Shown here in pieces: positions 6,606 through 14,810 of a stretch of DNA of 19,634 nt. Position numbers and translations under genes: made by a program. Origin of the DNA: Bovifimicola sp050309585 (GTDB lineage: Bacteria > Bacillota > Clostridia > Lachnospirales > Lachnospiraceae); contig JBNRML010000041.1 in assembly GCA_050309585.1 (NCBI GenBank), forward strand, positions 1-19,634. Direction: 5' to 3'. A model generated the notes under the pieces. That model searched no databases, was not told where the DNA came from, and saw only the letters and a list, made by a program, of their open reading frames with translations. The stretch's first letter is position 1. The number at the start of each line of letters is the position of its first letter.

Positions 6606-8009
6606 ATGAAAAAAATAATTAAGGAAATAAATCAGAATAAAAATCTTGAGGCCAATCTCCCTCTTTATGCAAATGGAATGGCTGAGCTTTTTTATAAAAG
6701 AAGTATTGTTGAGTTGTCAATGGAATATGTGACACTCTACGAAATGCTTACGGATTTTGATGATAAGAATGGGAAACTAGGTGAAATAGTAAATAATATT
6801 AATTATTTAATTGACTGCTCCGTCATTTCGACCTGTGTTGACCAAAAAAGAGAAGAGGCACTTGACCAGATTGAAACACTTCGTAAAACCAACACGGAAA
6901 TTGTTGAAACTCTTACATCGTATGCTGATATTTTTTCAAGATATGAATATATATCCAACCGATGTGAATACAATTTTAAAGATACATCTTTTTTAAATAG
7001 CTTTAATGACGAAGATTTCACCCGTGAAATTATGCAATATATTTTTTCGGATGAAGATAACACTGCAATAAATGGTAAAATATCAGAAATTATCGGTGAA
7101 CTTCCTGTAAGACTCACTAAAAACAAGTTTTTTGAATTACTGGATCAGGGAATGAATGTCTACAAGCAGACTGATAAACAGACTATCGATGATTTTGTTT
7201 ACATGCTTAGAACTTCCGGTATTTTAGACATACCGGAAAATATAAATAAAATTAATAACTTATATGAGATATATGAAGATATTCAGAAAATTGATTACTC
7301 ATCACTGGATTCTGAAGGTTTCAAAAAGCAGGAGGATATGCTAAGAATTGCATCTTCCATCATTGAAGAATCGACAAACATTCATATGATGCTTCAGGGA
7401 ATAATTAACAAAATATATGCAATAATCATATTAAAACCATATGCTGAAACAGAAGACAAAGCTTTAGAAGCCGGTAAAAAGATTATAGCCCTGGTTAATG
7501 CAAGTTTTAATGACAACGACTTTTTAACACTTCCTGAAGAAATAGAAGATTTGTTTATTTTTATGGAGGGTGTTCCGGAAGAAATTCAGCGCAGAATTCA
7601 AAGTGATGAATATGCACTTGACATTGTTTCAAATTCACATATGGATTTGGCAAAAAGTATTCTTTGTGATAAAATATATGAAAGTCTGTTTTTATCCCAG
7701 CAGTTACTATCTGACAGTCTTTTCATAGAATTAAGTCTTGATTACGAGGAAGAACAAGAAGATTTTGATATCAATAGTTATATTTTTGATGTTAAAGACA
7801 AAATGATTAAGGATTTAATGTCATTCTTTGAGGGACATCATAAGCTTATGAATAAGTCTGTCATGGCTGTAATACTTTCAAGACTTCCGGTATTTTTTAA
7901 CAACATTACCGAAGTCCAGGAATATGTATATAATTCGATTTCAAAGTGTACCAATAATGCTGAGAAAGCCGCAGTTATCGAAATTGTAAAATCCATTATG
8001 GAAAACTAA
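6606..8009 (+). CDS. Uncharacterised acidic, all-helical protein (467 aa)
   Basis: I do not recognise this family. The protein is soluble, with no signal peptide or membrane segment. It looks almost entirely alpha-helical and is acidic, with many Glu/Asp-rich stretches (for example DYEEEQEDFD near residue 380), resembling a helical-repeat scaffold. No nucleotide-binding, metal-binding or catalytic motif is evident. The ATG at 6606 is preferred because GGAGA (6591-6595) lies ten bases upstream; an earlier ATG at 6585 precedes that site and has none. It follows thiC by 39 bases without a terminator, and a 104-aa unknown and the ytfI/ytfJ pair follow in the same direction. A transcript shared with spore-associated genes is possible. 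Coding quality is good, so it is a real gene of unknown function. Confidence 0.82.
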   Translation: MKKIIKEINQNKNLEANLPLYANGMAELFYKRSIVELSMEYVTLYEMLTDFDDKNGKLGEIVNNINYLIDCSVISTCVDQKREEALDQIETLRKTNTEIVETLTSYADIFSRYEYISNRCEYNFKDTSFLNSFNDEDFTREIMQYIFSDEDNTAINGKISEIIGELPVRLTKNKFFELLDQGMNVYKQTDKQTIDDFVYMLRTSGILDIPENINKINNLYEIYEDIQKIDYSSLDSEGFKKQEDMLRIASSIIEESTNIHMMLQGIINKIYAIIILKPYAETEDKALEAGKKIIALVNASFNDNDFLTLPEEIEDLFIFMEGVPEEIQRRIQSDEYALDIVSNSHMDLAKSILCDKIYESLFLSQQLLSDSLFIELSLDYEEEQEDFDINSYIFDVKDKMIKDLMSFFEGHHKLMNKSVMAVILSRLPVFFNNITEVQEYVYNSISKCTNNAEKAAVIEIVKSIMEN

Positions 8010-8058
8010 GAAAATTATCAAGACTAGCTCAAAAACAAAGAAAATTGAGGAATATTAA

Positions 8059-8373
8059 ATGAAGTGGTATAATAATCTGTATGTTGGTGAAAATGCTAAA
8101 AGAAGAAAACATAAAATTATTATGAGAGCAAAACTTAAAAAACCTCAAATCGGTATTTACATGATAACATTACCAGTTAATCCCGTAAATTCCCTGGAAA
8201 TTTATCCATCTTACATATTACTTCAGGAGCATTACTGTAAGAAAGATATGATGGTCGTGGGAATTTCAGTTGGATATGAAGAAGCTATGGAAATTATGCA
8301 GAAAATAATAATGGACTGCTATAAAAAAACAGGTCAGTTTCTTGTGAGTAAAATGGTTTATGACAACAAATAG
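8059..8373 (+). CDS. Small conserved-looking hypothetical protein (104 aa)
   Basis: Function unknown. It is a compact soluble protein with a basic N-terminal half (KRRKHKIIMRAKLKK), a beta-rich centre (YMITLPVNPVNSLEIYPS) and a helical GYEEAMEIMQKII segment. There is no membrane segment. I have an unverified impression of similar small proteins in other Lachnospiraceae. GAGGAA (8046-8051) lies seven bases before the ATG, giving confident translation initiation. The next gene starts 21 bases after the stop, so it is probably in one transcript with DUF2953 and ytfJ. Confidence 0.78.
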   Translation: MKWYNNLYVGENAKRRKHKIIMRAKLKKPQIGIYMITLPVNPVNSLEIYPSYILLQEHYCKKDMMVVGISVGYEEAMEIMQKIIMDCYKKTGQFLVSKMVYDNK

Positions 8374-8394
8374 GTAAGTGAGGAATATTTATAT

Positions 8395-9348
8395 ATGCTG
8401 CATATTTTATTAACAATTTTAGAAGTTATTGGCATAATAATATTGTCGATTTTAGGAATATTACTTTTTCTTGTGGCATGTATATTATTTGTACCAATAA
8501 GGTATTCAGGCAGAATCAGATATGACGGCAAACTCTATATAGACGGAAAATTGACATATTTACTGAATCTGATTTCGGTTTATTTTCATAAAGACAGTGA
8601 TAAGGAAGCTGTTTCAGGTTTGAGAATACTCTTTTTTAAATTTGGCAGAAAATCTGATAAACAAAAAAGATCAAAAGTCAGGAAATCAAAGCCTAAAAAA
8701 AAGAGAAAATCATCTAAGAATGAAATACGGGAAAAGGAAAAAAAAGATGAAAATCTGTCTGTAGCTGACAATACAGAATCAGATAAAATAAATGAGAGTG
8801 CTGAAACCACTATTGATTCTGAAATGAAAGCCACTGAAGAAAATACCGAGGCACCATCAGTTTCAGATAGTGCCACAGAAAAAAAAGAAAAAATATCTTT
8901 AATTACCAGGATAAAATTAAAAATTAAGAGTATTTTTTTGAAAATTAAATACCTAATTAAAAGTTTTTATGATACAATAGTAAAAGTGACAAAGAGTGCA
9001 TCAGCTTTTAAGAGTTTTATTTCCGCTGAAGAGACAAAAGAAGCTTTTGTTTTTGTAAAAGGAAAGCTTTTTAAATTACTTAAACATATAAGGCCAAGAA
9101 AAATAAAGGGATATGTACATTTTGGATTTGAAGATCCATCTGTTACCGGCAAATTACTTGGAGTTATATATATTATTTTAAGAGGAAACCGAAAAAGTCT
9201 CAGAATTTCGCCTGATTTCGAAAACAAGTGCTTTGAAGAGGATTTGTATGTAAAAGGGCATATCAGACTTGTTCATGTTTTAATAATTGGCATTCAATTG
9301 TATCTTAATGAAAATCTAAAGAATGTTATTGAAAAGAGGAGGACATAA
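8395..9348 (+). CDS. DUF2953 (YtfI-like) membrane-anchored protein
   Basis: A 317-aa protein with one strong N-terminal membrane segment (about residues 2-30). A short conserved part follows (VPIRYSGRIRYDGKLYIDGKL), then a long low-complexity charged linker rich in Lys, Glu and Ser (about 85-165). The C-terminal region includes YVHFGFEDPSVTGKLLGVIYI, the most typical DUF2953 stretch. The family is represented by B. subtilis YtfI, encoded next to YtfJ, and the same pairing occurs here: the stop overlaps the ytfJ start by one base. Function is unknown. The pairing suggests a sporulation-related envelope role, but this is inference. GAGGAA precedes the ATG at normal spacing. Confidence 0.85.
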   Translation: MLHILLTILEVIGIIILSILGILLFLVACILFVPIRYSGRIRYDGKLYIDGKLTYLLNLISVYFHKDSDKEAVSGLRILFFKFGRKSDKQKRSKVRKSKPKKKRKSSKNEIREKEKKDENLSVADNTESDKINESAETTIDSEMKATEENTEAPSVSDSATEKKEKISLITRIKLKIKSIFLKIKYLIKSFYDTIVKVTKSASAFKSFISAEETKEAFVFVKGKLFKLLKHIRPRKIKGYVHFGFEDPSVTGKLLGVIYIILRGNRKSLRISPDFENKCFEEDLYVKGHIRLVHVLIIGIQLYLNENLKNVIEKRRT

Positions 9349-9746
9349 TGGCAGAGAGTAAAAACAATTTTGACAGCACTGTGGAATCATTATTCAAAGG
9401 GATGGAGAGCTTTATCACAACCAAAACTGTTGTAGGGGATGCTATAACATTAGATGGTACAATTGTTTTACCATTAATCGACGTATCCTTTGGTGTTGGT
9501 GCAGGCGCATCAAACGATGACAAAAAGAATAACGGCGGCGGCGGAATGGGTGGTAAGATGTCACCAAGTGCCGTTTTGGTCATTAAAGATGGTGAGCCAA
9601 AGCTTGTAAATATCAAAGAACAGGATGGTATCACAAAAATTCTTGATATGGTTCCTGGAATTATTGACAAGTTTACAAAAAAATCATCAGAATCAGTACA
9701 GGAAGATGATGATATTGATGTTCAGGAAGTGAATATCGATAATTAA
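9348..9746 (+). CDS. ytfJ: Sporulation protein YtfJ (GerW family)
   Basis: A 132-aa soluble protein of the YtfJ/GerW family, found in spore formers and placed in the spore by work on Bacillus; its biochemistry is not settled. Family features are the FKGMESFITTKTVVGDAI opening (about residues 16-33), TIVLPLIDVSFGVGAG, a glycine-rich loop (GGGGMGG, about 63-69), SPSAVLVI, and the hydrophobic DMVPGIIDKF before an acidic tail. The start ATG overlaps the TAA of DUF2953, so translation is coupled. GAGG lies about seven bases upstream inside the preceding gene. It marks the organism as a spore former or a descendant of one. Confidence 0.93.
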   Translation: MAESKNNFDSTVESLFKGMESFITTKTVVGDAITLDGTIVLPLIDVSFGVGAGASNDDKKNNGGGGMGGKMSPSAVLVIKDGEPKLVNIKEQDGITKILDMVPGIIDKFTKKSSESVQEDDDIDVQEVNIDN

Positions 9747-9794
9747 TCGTACCTTACATTTGTAAAATTAGTTTTGAATTACAAAAAAATATAT

Positions 9795-9867
9795 TAAAAC
9801 CGCAATTCACTGCATAATATATATCAAAGATATTTGAGGTACAATATGCGTAGAATATGCGGTTTTA
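9795..9867 (+). promoter_or_regulatory. Nested inverted repeats around the start of a 45-residue ORF
   Basis: An outer perfect 10-base inverted repeat, TAAAACCGCA (9795-9804) with TGCGGTTTTA (9858-9867), encloses a second, GCATA (9812-9816) with TATGC (9845-9849), and an inner ATATC/GATAT hairpin (9821-9833). The second arm contains the ATG of the small ORF, and the GAGG ribosome site (9836-9839) lies between inner arms. Folding of the transcript could hide the start. No experimental or family support is known to me. Confidence 0.5.
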
Positions 9868-9983
9868 TTATGTTTTGGATTGCCATAGGCATGGTAATCG
9901 GCCTTTATATCGGCTTTTGTTTCTGGTCGGTATTAAGTATTATAATTTTATTTATTTTGGGCTATAATCTTTTTTGCAATTGA
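9846..9983 (+). CDS. Small hydrophobic membrane peptide (45 aa)
   Basis: A short reading frame encoding MRRICGFIMF at its start and GYNLFCN at its end. It has two hydrophobic segments (about residues 6-24 and 27-41), a positive N-terminus and a Cys near the C-terminus. GAGG (9836-9839) sits six bases before the ATG, an ideal ribosome site. The frame fills most of the gap between ytfJ and metF. I recall similar 40-50-aa peptides in Lachnospiraceae, but that is memory, not a search. It could be a spore or membrane-stress peptide, or a regulatory leader given the nested inverted repeats at its start. Function unknown. Confidence 0.7.
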   Translation: MRRICGFIMFWIAIGMVIGLYIGFCFWSVLSIIILFILGYNLFCN

Positions 9984-10015
9984 AATATAAAATATAGCTT
10001 ACTGATGGAGGAAAT

Positions 10016-10876
10016 ATGAGAATACCCGAATTATTTAAAAATGAAAAAACTGTCTTTTCTTTCGAAATTTTCCCACCAAAAAAGACAAGTTCAATAGATA
10101 CAGTTTATCAGACTTTAGACGGATTAAGCAGTCTTAAACCGGATTTTATTTCTGTTACCTATGGCGCTGGTGGCAATGTGGCTGATAATAAGACCTGTGA
10201 AATCGCCTCTGCAATTCAGGACAAATATCACATTACTTCAGCAGCACATTTAACCTGTGTGAACAGTACAAAAGAGGAAATTGATATTGTTCTTGAAAGA
10301 CTCGAAAAAAGTGGTATTAAAAATATATTAGCTCTTCGCGGAGATATCAACCCTGATATTCCACCAAAAAAAGAATTTAAGTATGCATCTGAATTAATTT
10401 CATATATAAAGTCAAAAGGCGATTTTTCAATATCAGCAGCCTGCTATCCTGAAGGACATATGGAGACTGAAAGTATTATCGATGATATAAAAAATCTTAA
10501 GCACAAGGTAGACATGGGCGCTGAGCATTTGATGTCACAGCTCTTTTTTGACAATTCACATTTTTATGACTTTTTGGAAAAAGCAAGAATTGCAGGTATA
10601 AATGTTCCAATAGAGGCCGGAATTATGCCGGTGGTAAATAAATCCCAGATTGAACGAATGGTTTCAATGTGCGGTGCCAGTCTTCCGGTTAAATTTGCTA
10701 AAATGATGCAAAAATATGAACATAATCCTGAAGCATTGAGAGACGCAGGTATTGCCTATGCAATTGACCAGATAGTTGATCTTATTTCTAACGGTGTAGA
10801 TGGTATTCATTTATATACAATGAACAATCCATATGTTGCAAAAAAAATAAGTGAAAGTATTTCATCTCTTTTATAA
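10016..10876 (+). CDS. metF: 5,10-methylenetetrahydrofolate reductase MetF
   Basis: FAD enzyme reducing 5,10-methylene- to 5-methyl-tetrahydrofolate, the methyl donor used by MetH two genes downstream. At 286 aa it is the usual bacterial length. Signature parts are FSFEIFPPKK with the catalytic Glu (residue 17), SVTYGAGG, AHLTC, LALRGD with the active-site Asp (residue 109), SAACYPEGH, LMSQLFFDN and PIEAGIMPV. GGAGG (10007-10011) lies four bases before the ATG. It heads a metF, reactivation protein, metH set with short gaps. No MetV-like partner gene is adjacent, and no SAM or B12 riboswitch is visible upstream. Confidence 0.96.
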   Translation: MRIPELFKNEKTVFSFEIFPPKKTSSIDTVYQTLDGLSSLKPDFISVTYGAGGNVADNKTCEIASAIQDKYHITSAAHLTCVNSTKEEIDIVLERLEKSGIKNILALRGDINPDIPPKKEFKYASELISYIKSKGDFSISAACYPEGHMETESIIDDIKNLKHKVDMGAEHLMSQLFFDNSHFYDFLEKARIAGINVPIEAGIMPVVNKSQIERMVSMCGASLPVKFAKMMQKYEHNPEALRDAGIAYAIDQIVDLISNGVDGIHLYTMNNPYVAKKISESISSLL

Positions 10877-10921
10877 TAATAAAACAAGCAGATAAGTATA
10901 CTGCAAATACGGGGATTAACC

Positions 10922-11608
10922 ATGGATAAAAAAGAAATAATCTTAAAATATATAAACAAAAATGAAGCTGCCAGATACCTTGGCTATAAAGATACCCTTC
11001 CTGATGTACAAATAACAAAAATGCTTTTAGAAGCAGAAACAGAGCTTTTAAAAATTATACAGCCACGTTACGTATATAAAGTTTTTGATTTGTATGAAGC
11101 AGAGGGTGAGATTTTGCTCAGGGGTGCTGAACTTAAACTTCGGGGCGATTCGATTAAAGAGCATCTTAATGGATGTAAAAAAGCCGTGGTAATGTGTGCC
11201 ACAATTTCCGATAAAGTTGACAATCTTTTGAGGAAAAATGAGCTTTCAAACATGCTCAATGCGCTTATTATTGACGCACTTTCAAATGCAGCAATCGAAC
11301 AGGTCTGTGACGAAGTTCAGGAAATTATTGAAAATGAATTTAGTGATTTTTATTTAACCTGGCGTTTTGGTGTGGGATATGGTGATTTCCCGTTAAGTAC
11401 ACAAAAAGAATTACTTGAAACACTTGATGCACCAAAACGAATTGGCGTATGTGCCACAGACAGCTTTATTTTAGTTCCAAGAAAATCTGTAACCTGTATC
11501 ATTGGTCTTTCAGAAAAAGAAACAGAACAAAAAAAGAGCTGTGATAACTGCATCCTTAATGGAAAATGTAACTTTAGGCTTAAGGGTACAACCTGTTATA
11601 AACAATAA
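10922..11608 (+). CDS. Stand-alone methionine synthase reactivation (AdoMet-binding) protein with Cys-rich tail
   Basis: A 228-aa relative of the C-terminal activation domain of MetH, which uses S-adenosylmethionine to remethylate B12 after it is oxidised to cob(II)alamin. RFGVGYGDFPL (148-158) matches the R-x-x-x-G-Y AdoMet-binding signature, and a MetH-like SVTCIIGLS follows. The downstream metH lacks this domain, so the two probably form a split enzyme; T. maritima TM0269 is a known stand-alone example. The C-terminus adds four cysteines (207, 210, 216, 225; CX2CX5CX8C), suggesting an iron-sulfur cluster or zinc site that E. coli MetH lacks in this domain. The gene starts 45 bases after metF and ends just before the metH ribosome site. 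Confidence 0.88.
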   Translation: MDKKEIILKYINKNEAARYLGYKDTLPDVQITKMLLEAETELLKIIQPRYVYKVFDLYEAEGEILLRGAELKLRGDSIKEHLNGCKKAVVMCATISDKVDNLLRKNELSNMLNALIIDALSNAAIEQVCDEVQEIIENEFSDFYLTWRFGVGYGDFPLSTQKELLETLDAPKRIGVCATDSFILVPRKSVTCIIGLSEKETEQKKSCDNCILNGKCNFRLKGTTCYKQ

Positions 11609-11620
11609 ATGGAGGACAAA

Positions 11621-14026
11621 ATGAATTTTAGAGAGCTTCTGAAAAATAATAAGACAATTTTCTTTGATGGTGGAATGGGCACGATGCTTCAGGCAAAAGG
11701 AATGAAAATGGGTGCTGTTCCAGAATTATTAAATATTGAAAACCCAGAATGGATTATAGATATTCATAAACAGTATATAGCTGCTGGTGCAAACATTATT
11801 TATGCAAACACCTTTGGTGCAAATTCTTATAAATTAAAAAATACAGGCAAGTCTGTGTCAGAGATTATTAAGGCTGCCATCAAAAATGCAAAGGAAGCTT
11901 CAAAAGGAACTGATACACTGGTGGCTTTAGACCTGGGCCCTATTGGTATGCTTCTGGAACCAACCGGTACCCTGAAATATGAGGAAGCCTACGAGATATA
12001 TAAAGAACAGCTTATTGCCGGACAGGATGCGGATTTAGTTGTCTTTGAAACCCAGACAGATTTATATGAACTTAAGGCAGGTGTCCTTGCAGCTAAAGAA
12101 AATACAAATCTTCCAATTGTCTGCACAATGACTTTTGAAAAAAATCAAAGAACATTTACGGGATGTGGCATTTGTAATATGGCACTCACCCTGGATGGAT
12201 TGGGCGTGGATGCAATGGGCGTAAACTGCTCACTTGGCCCAAGGGACCTTTATCCCGTAATTTCAGAGTTGGCAAGCTATACAGATACTCCAATTGTAGT
12301 AAAACCAAATGCGGGTCTTCCAGATCCTGTAACAAATCTATATGACATAGATGAATTTGATTTTGCAAAACAATTAAAACCATTTCTTGATTATGGTGTT
12401 CAGATTTTTGGCGGATGCTGTGGCACCACGCCTGAGTATATTCGTGAAATAAAAAATGCACTTTCAGACTGTACAGTTAAAAAACGCTCAACAAATTCCC
12501 AGACAGCAATTTGTTCAGCAACTGAAATTACAGTGATTGATCAGCCTAGAATAATAGGCGAAAGAATTAATCCCACAGGAAAGAAAAAATTCAAGGAAGC
12601 TCTATTAAACGATGATATAGATTATATATTAAATCAGGCCATTGAACAGGTTCATGCCGGTGCGGAAATCCTTGATGTAAACGTCGGACTTCCCGGTGTC
12701 GATGAAAAATCAATGATGATCAAGGCGGTCAAAGCCATTCAGAGTATTACAGATGTACCTTTACAAATTGATTCAACAATACCTGAAGTTATTGAAGCCG
12801 CCCTTAGGGTTTATAATGGAAAGCCAATAGTAAATTCAGTCAATGGCGAAGAAAAATCAATGGAAGCAGTATTACCACTGGTTAAGAAATACGGTGCAAG
12901 TGTGGTTGCACTTACATTAGACGAAAATGGAATTCCAAAGGCTGCAAGAGACAGATTTAATATTGCAAAAAAAATAATGGACAGAGCTGTATCCATGGGA
13001 ATCCCAAAAGAAGATATAATTATTGACTGTCTTACTCTGACAGCTTCTGCTGAGCAGGATGGGGTTATTGAAACTTTAAATGCAATAAGGATGGTTAAAG
13101 AAGAATTAGGCCTTAAAACTGTTCTTGGTGTTTCAAATATCTCCTTTGGATTACCAGGAAGAGAGCTTGTAAATCATACATTTCTTGCCATGGCTCTCAC
13201 ATATGGACTTGATCTCGCAATCATAAATCCAAATATTGTTTCCATGTCAGGAACAATCAGAGCTTACAGACTTTTGATGGGATATGACAAAAATTCTGTT
13301 GAATATATAAATGCCTATAATGAGCAGTTACAGTATATGTTACCTGCAAAGACTTCAGTTCAGAAAAACTGTCCTTCTGACAATACTGCTGCCAAAAATA
13401 CAGATTCAAACTCATTGGAATACGCAATTGAAAATGGTCTAAAAAATGAAGGGGCACGAATCACTTCTGAAATGTTAAAAACCATTGATTCAATGACAAT
13501 TATAAACGAACATCTTGTACCTGCCCTTGATAAGGCAGGCGATGATTTTGAAAAAGGCAAAATCTTTTTACCTCAGCTTATTATGGCCGCAGATGTTGCT
13601 CAGGCAGCCTTTGCTGTCATAAAAGAAGAGATGTCTAAAAACTCTTCTGAAACAGTTAGCAAGGGTAAAATTGTTATGGCCACGGTGAAGGGCGATATTC
13701 ATGACATTGGTAAAAACATAGTTAAAGTACTGTTGGAAAACTACGGATACACCGTTATCGATTTAGGAAAAGATGTTGATTATCAGACAGTAGTTGATAC
13801 AGTGAAGAAGAATGATGTTAAATTAGTCGGCTTATCAGCATTAATGACCACAACCCTTGTTTCAATGGACAAGACAATAAAACTTCTCAAAGAAAACAAT
13901 TGTGACTGCAAAATCATGGTTGGTGGAGCAGTTCTTACGCCTGAATACGCTGAATCCATAGGTGCAGATTTCTATTGCAGGGATGCCAAGGAATCTGTAG
14001 ACGTTGCAAAAAGTATATTCGGTTAA
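11621..14026 (+). CDS. metH: Cobalamin-dependent methionine synthase MetH lacking the activation domain
   Basis: Transfers the methyl group from methyltetrahydrofolate via cobalamin to homocysteine. Domains in order: homocysteine-binding barrel (about 1-285) with zinc ligands Cys203, Cys266 and Cys267; pterin-binding barrel (about 308-570) opening IIGERINPTG; helical B12 cap (about 600-670); and B12-binding Rossmann domain (about 675-801) with the cobalt-ligating His694 in DIHDIG. It stops there at 801 aa, about 400 residues shorter than E. coli MetH, because the reactivation domain is a separate upstream gene. The start is the ATG at 11621, five bases after GGAGG; the ATG at 11609 is part of that ribosome site. 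A linker near 570-600 is Ser/Asn-rich. No internal break was found. Confidence 0.96.
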   Translation: MNFRELLKNNKTIFFDGGMGTMLQAKGMKMGAVPELLNIENPEWIIDIHKQYIAAGANIIYANTFGANSYKLKNTGKSVSEIIKAAIKNAKEASKGTDTLVALDLGPIGMLLEPTGTLKYEEAYEIYKEQLIAGQDADLVVFETQTDLYELKAGVLAAKENTNLPIVCTMTFEKNQRTFTGCGICNMALTLDGLGVDAMGVNCSLGPRDLYPVISELASYTDTPIVVKPNAGLPDPVTNLYDIDEFDFAKQLKPFLDYGVQIFGGCCGTTPEYIREIKNALSDCTVKKRSTNSQTAICSATEITVIDQPRIIGERINPTGKKKFKEALLNDDIDYILNQAIEQVHAGAEILDVNVGLPGVDEKSMMIKAVKAIQSITDVPLQIDSTIPEVIEAALRVYNGKPIVNSVNGEEKSMEAVLPLVKKYGASVVALTLDENGIPKAARDRFNIAKKIMDRAVSMGIPKEDIIIDCLTLTASAEQDGVIETLNAIRMVKEELGLKTVLGVSNISFGLPGRELVNHTFLAMALTYGLDLAIINPNIVSMSGTIRAYRLLMGYDKNSVEYINAYNEQLQYMLPAKTSVQKNCPSDNTAAKNTDSNSLEYAIENGLKNEGARITSEMLKTIDSMTIINEHLVPALDKAGDDFEKGKIFLPQLIMAADVAQAAFAVIKEEMSKNSSETVSKGKIVMATVKGDIHDIGKNIVKVLLENYGYTVIDLGKDVDYQTVVDTVKKNDVKLVGLSALMTTTLVSMDKTIKLLKENNCDCKIMVGGAVLTPEYAESIGADFYCRDAKESVDVAKSIFG

Positions 14027-14040
14027 GGTGACAGTTTAAT

Positions 14041-14778
14041 ATGAATAATAAATTAATATACGAAAAGTTTTCATCTGAAAATACAGCAATTAGATTAAAT
14101 AAATACTTGAGCGACTGTGGTGTATGTTCAAGACGAGCTGCTGATGAAATAATTAAATCCGGAAGAATCACAATAAATGGCAGAATTGCTGTATTAGGTG
14201 ACAAAGTAAGCTTAAAGGACAAAGTTTTTCTCGACGGCAAAAAGCTAAGTTTTAAATCAAAATTGAAGCTGATTGCGTTAAATAAACCTGTTGGAATTGA
14301 ATGTACCACGGATTTAAATAATCCTGACAACATTATTTCTTTTTTGAATTATCCTGAGAAATTATTTTATATCGGAAGACTTGATAAAAACTCCCATGGA
14401 TTATTATTGCTAACCAATGATGGCGATTTATCAAACAAAATAGCAAAATCTGTTAATAACCACGAAAAAGAATATGTTGTCAGGGTAAATAAAAAAATAA
14501 CAGAGGAATTTATCACTGGTATGTCAAACGGTGTTGAAATTCTTGGACAAATGACAAAAAAATGTCATGTTAGAAAAATAGACGATTTTACGTTTAATAT
14601 TATTTTGACACAGGGGTTAAATCGTCAAATAAGAAGAATGTGTGAGTCTTTTTCATATAGGGTTCTGGATTTGAAACGAATTCGTGTTCTGAATATAAAG
14701 CTGGGTAAATTAGAAGACGGAAAATATAGAGAAGTTACAAAAAATGAAATCGATGAGCTTTTGAAAATCACCTGTTAG
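14041..14778 (+). CDS. rluF: RluF-like 23S rRNA pseudouridine synthase
   Basis: RNA-modifying enzyme converting a uridine to pseudouridine. Residues about 17-62 are an S4 RNA-binding domain (RLNKYLSDCGVCSRRAADE). The catalytic RsuA-type domain follows, with GRLDKNSHGLLLLTNDGD (112-129) and the nucleophile Asp115. GLNRQIRRMCE near residue 193 and LKRIRVLNIKLG resemble E. coli RluF (U2604) more than RsuA or RluB. The exact target base cannot be fixed from sequence. At 245 aa it is slightly shorter than E. coli RluF. AAGGTGA (14025-14031) overlaps the metH stop and lies nine bases before the ATG, so it probably shares the upstream transcript. Confidence 0.9.
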   Translation: MNNKLIYEKFSSENTAIRLNKYLSDCGVCSRRAADEIIKSGRITINGRIAVLGDKVSLKDKVFLDGKKLSFKSKLKLIALNKPVGIECTTDLNNPDNIISFLNYPEKLFYIGRLDKNSHGLLLLTNDGDLSNKIAKSVNNHEKEYVVRVNKKITEEFITGMSNGVEILGQMTKKCHVRKIDDFTFNIILTQGLNRQIRRMCESFSYRVLDLKRIRVLNIKLGKLEDGKYREVTKNEIDELLKITC

Positions 14779-14810
14779 AAATGTGAAACTGCTCGGAAAT
14801 GGAGATAGGT

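Noticed and set aside
8690..8890. Lys/Glu-rich stretch in DUF2953 as a frameshifted or foreign segment
   Set aside because: The frame stays open and the family commonly has a variable charged linker there.
9754..9765. TTACATTTGTAA hairpin after ytfJ as a terminator
   Set aside because: The stem is only four to five pairs and no T-run follows.
9813..9819. CATAATA as a sigma-F/G -10 box for the 45-aa ORF
   Set aside because: No matching -35 sequence was found at the required spacing, and the motif is also an arm of the inverted repeat.
13935..14333. Minus-strand open frame of 132 codons over metH/rluF
   Set aside because: It lies opposite two strong conserved genes, has no recognisable protein features and no ribosome site of note.
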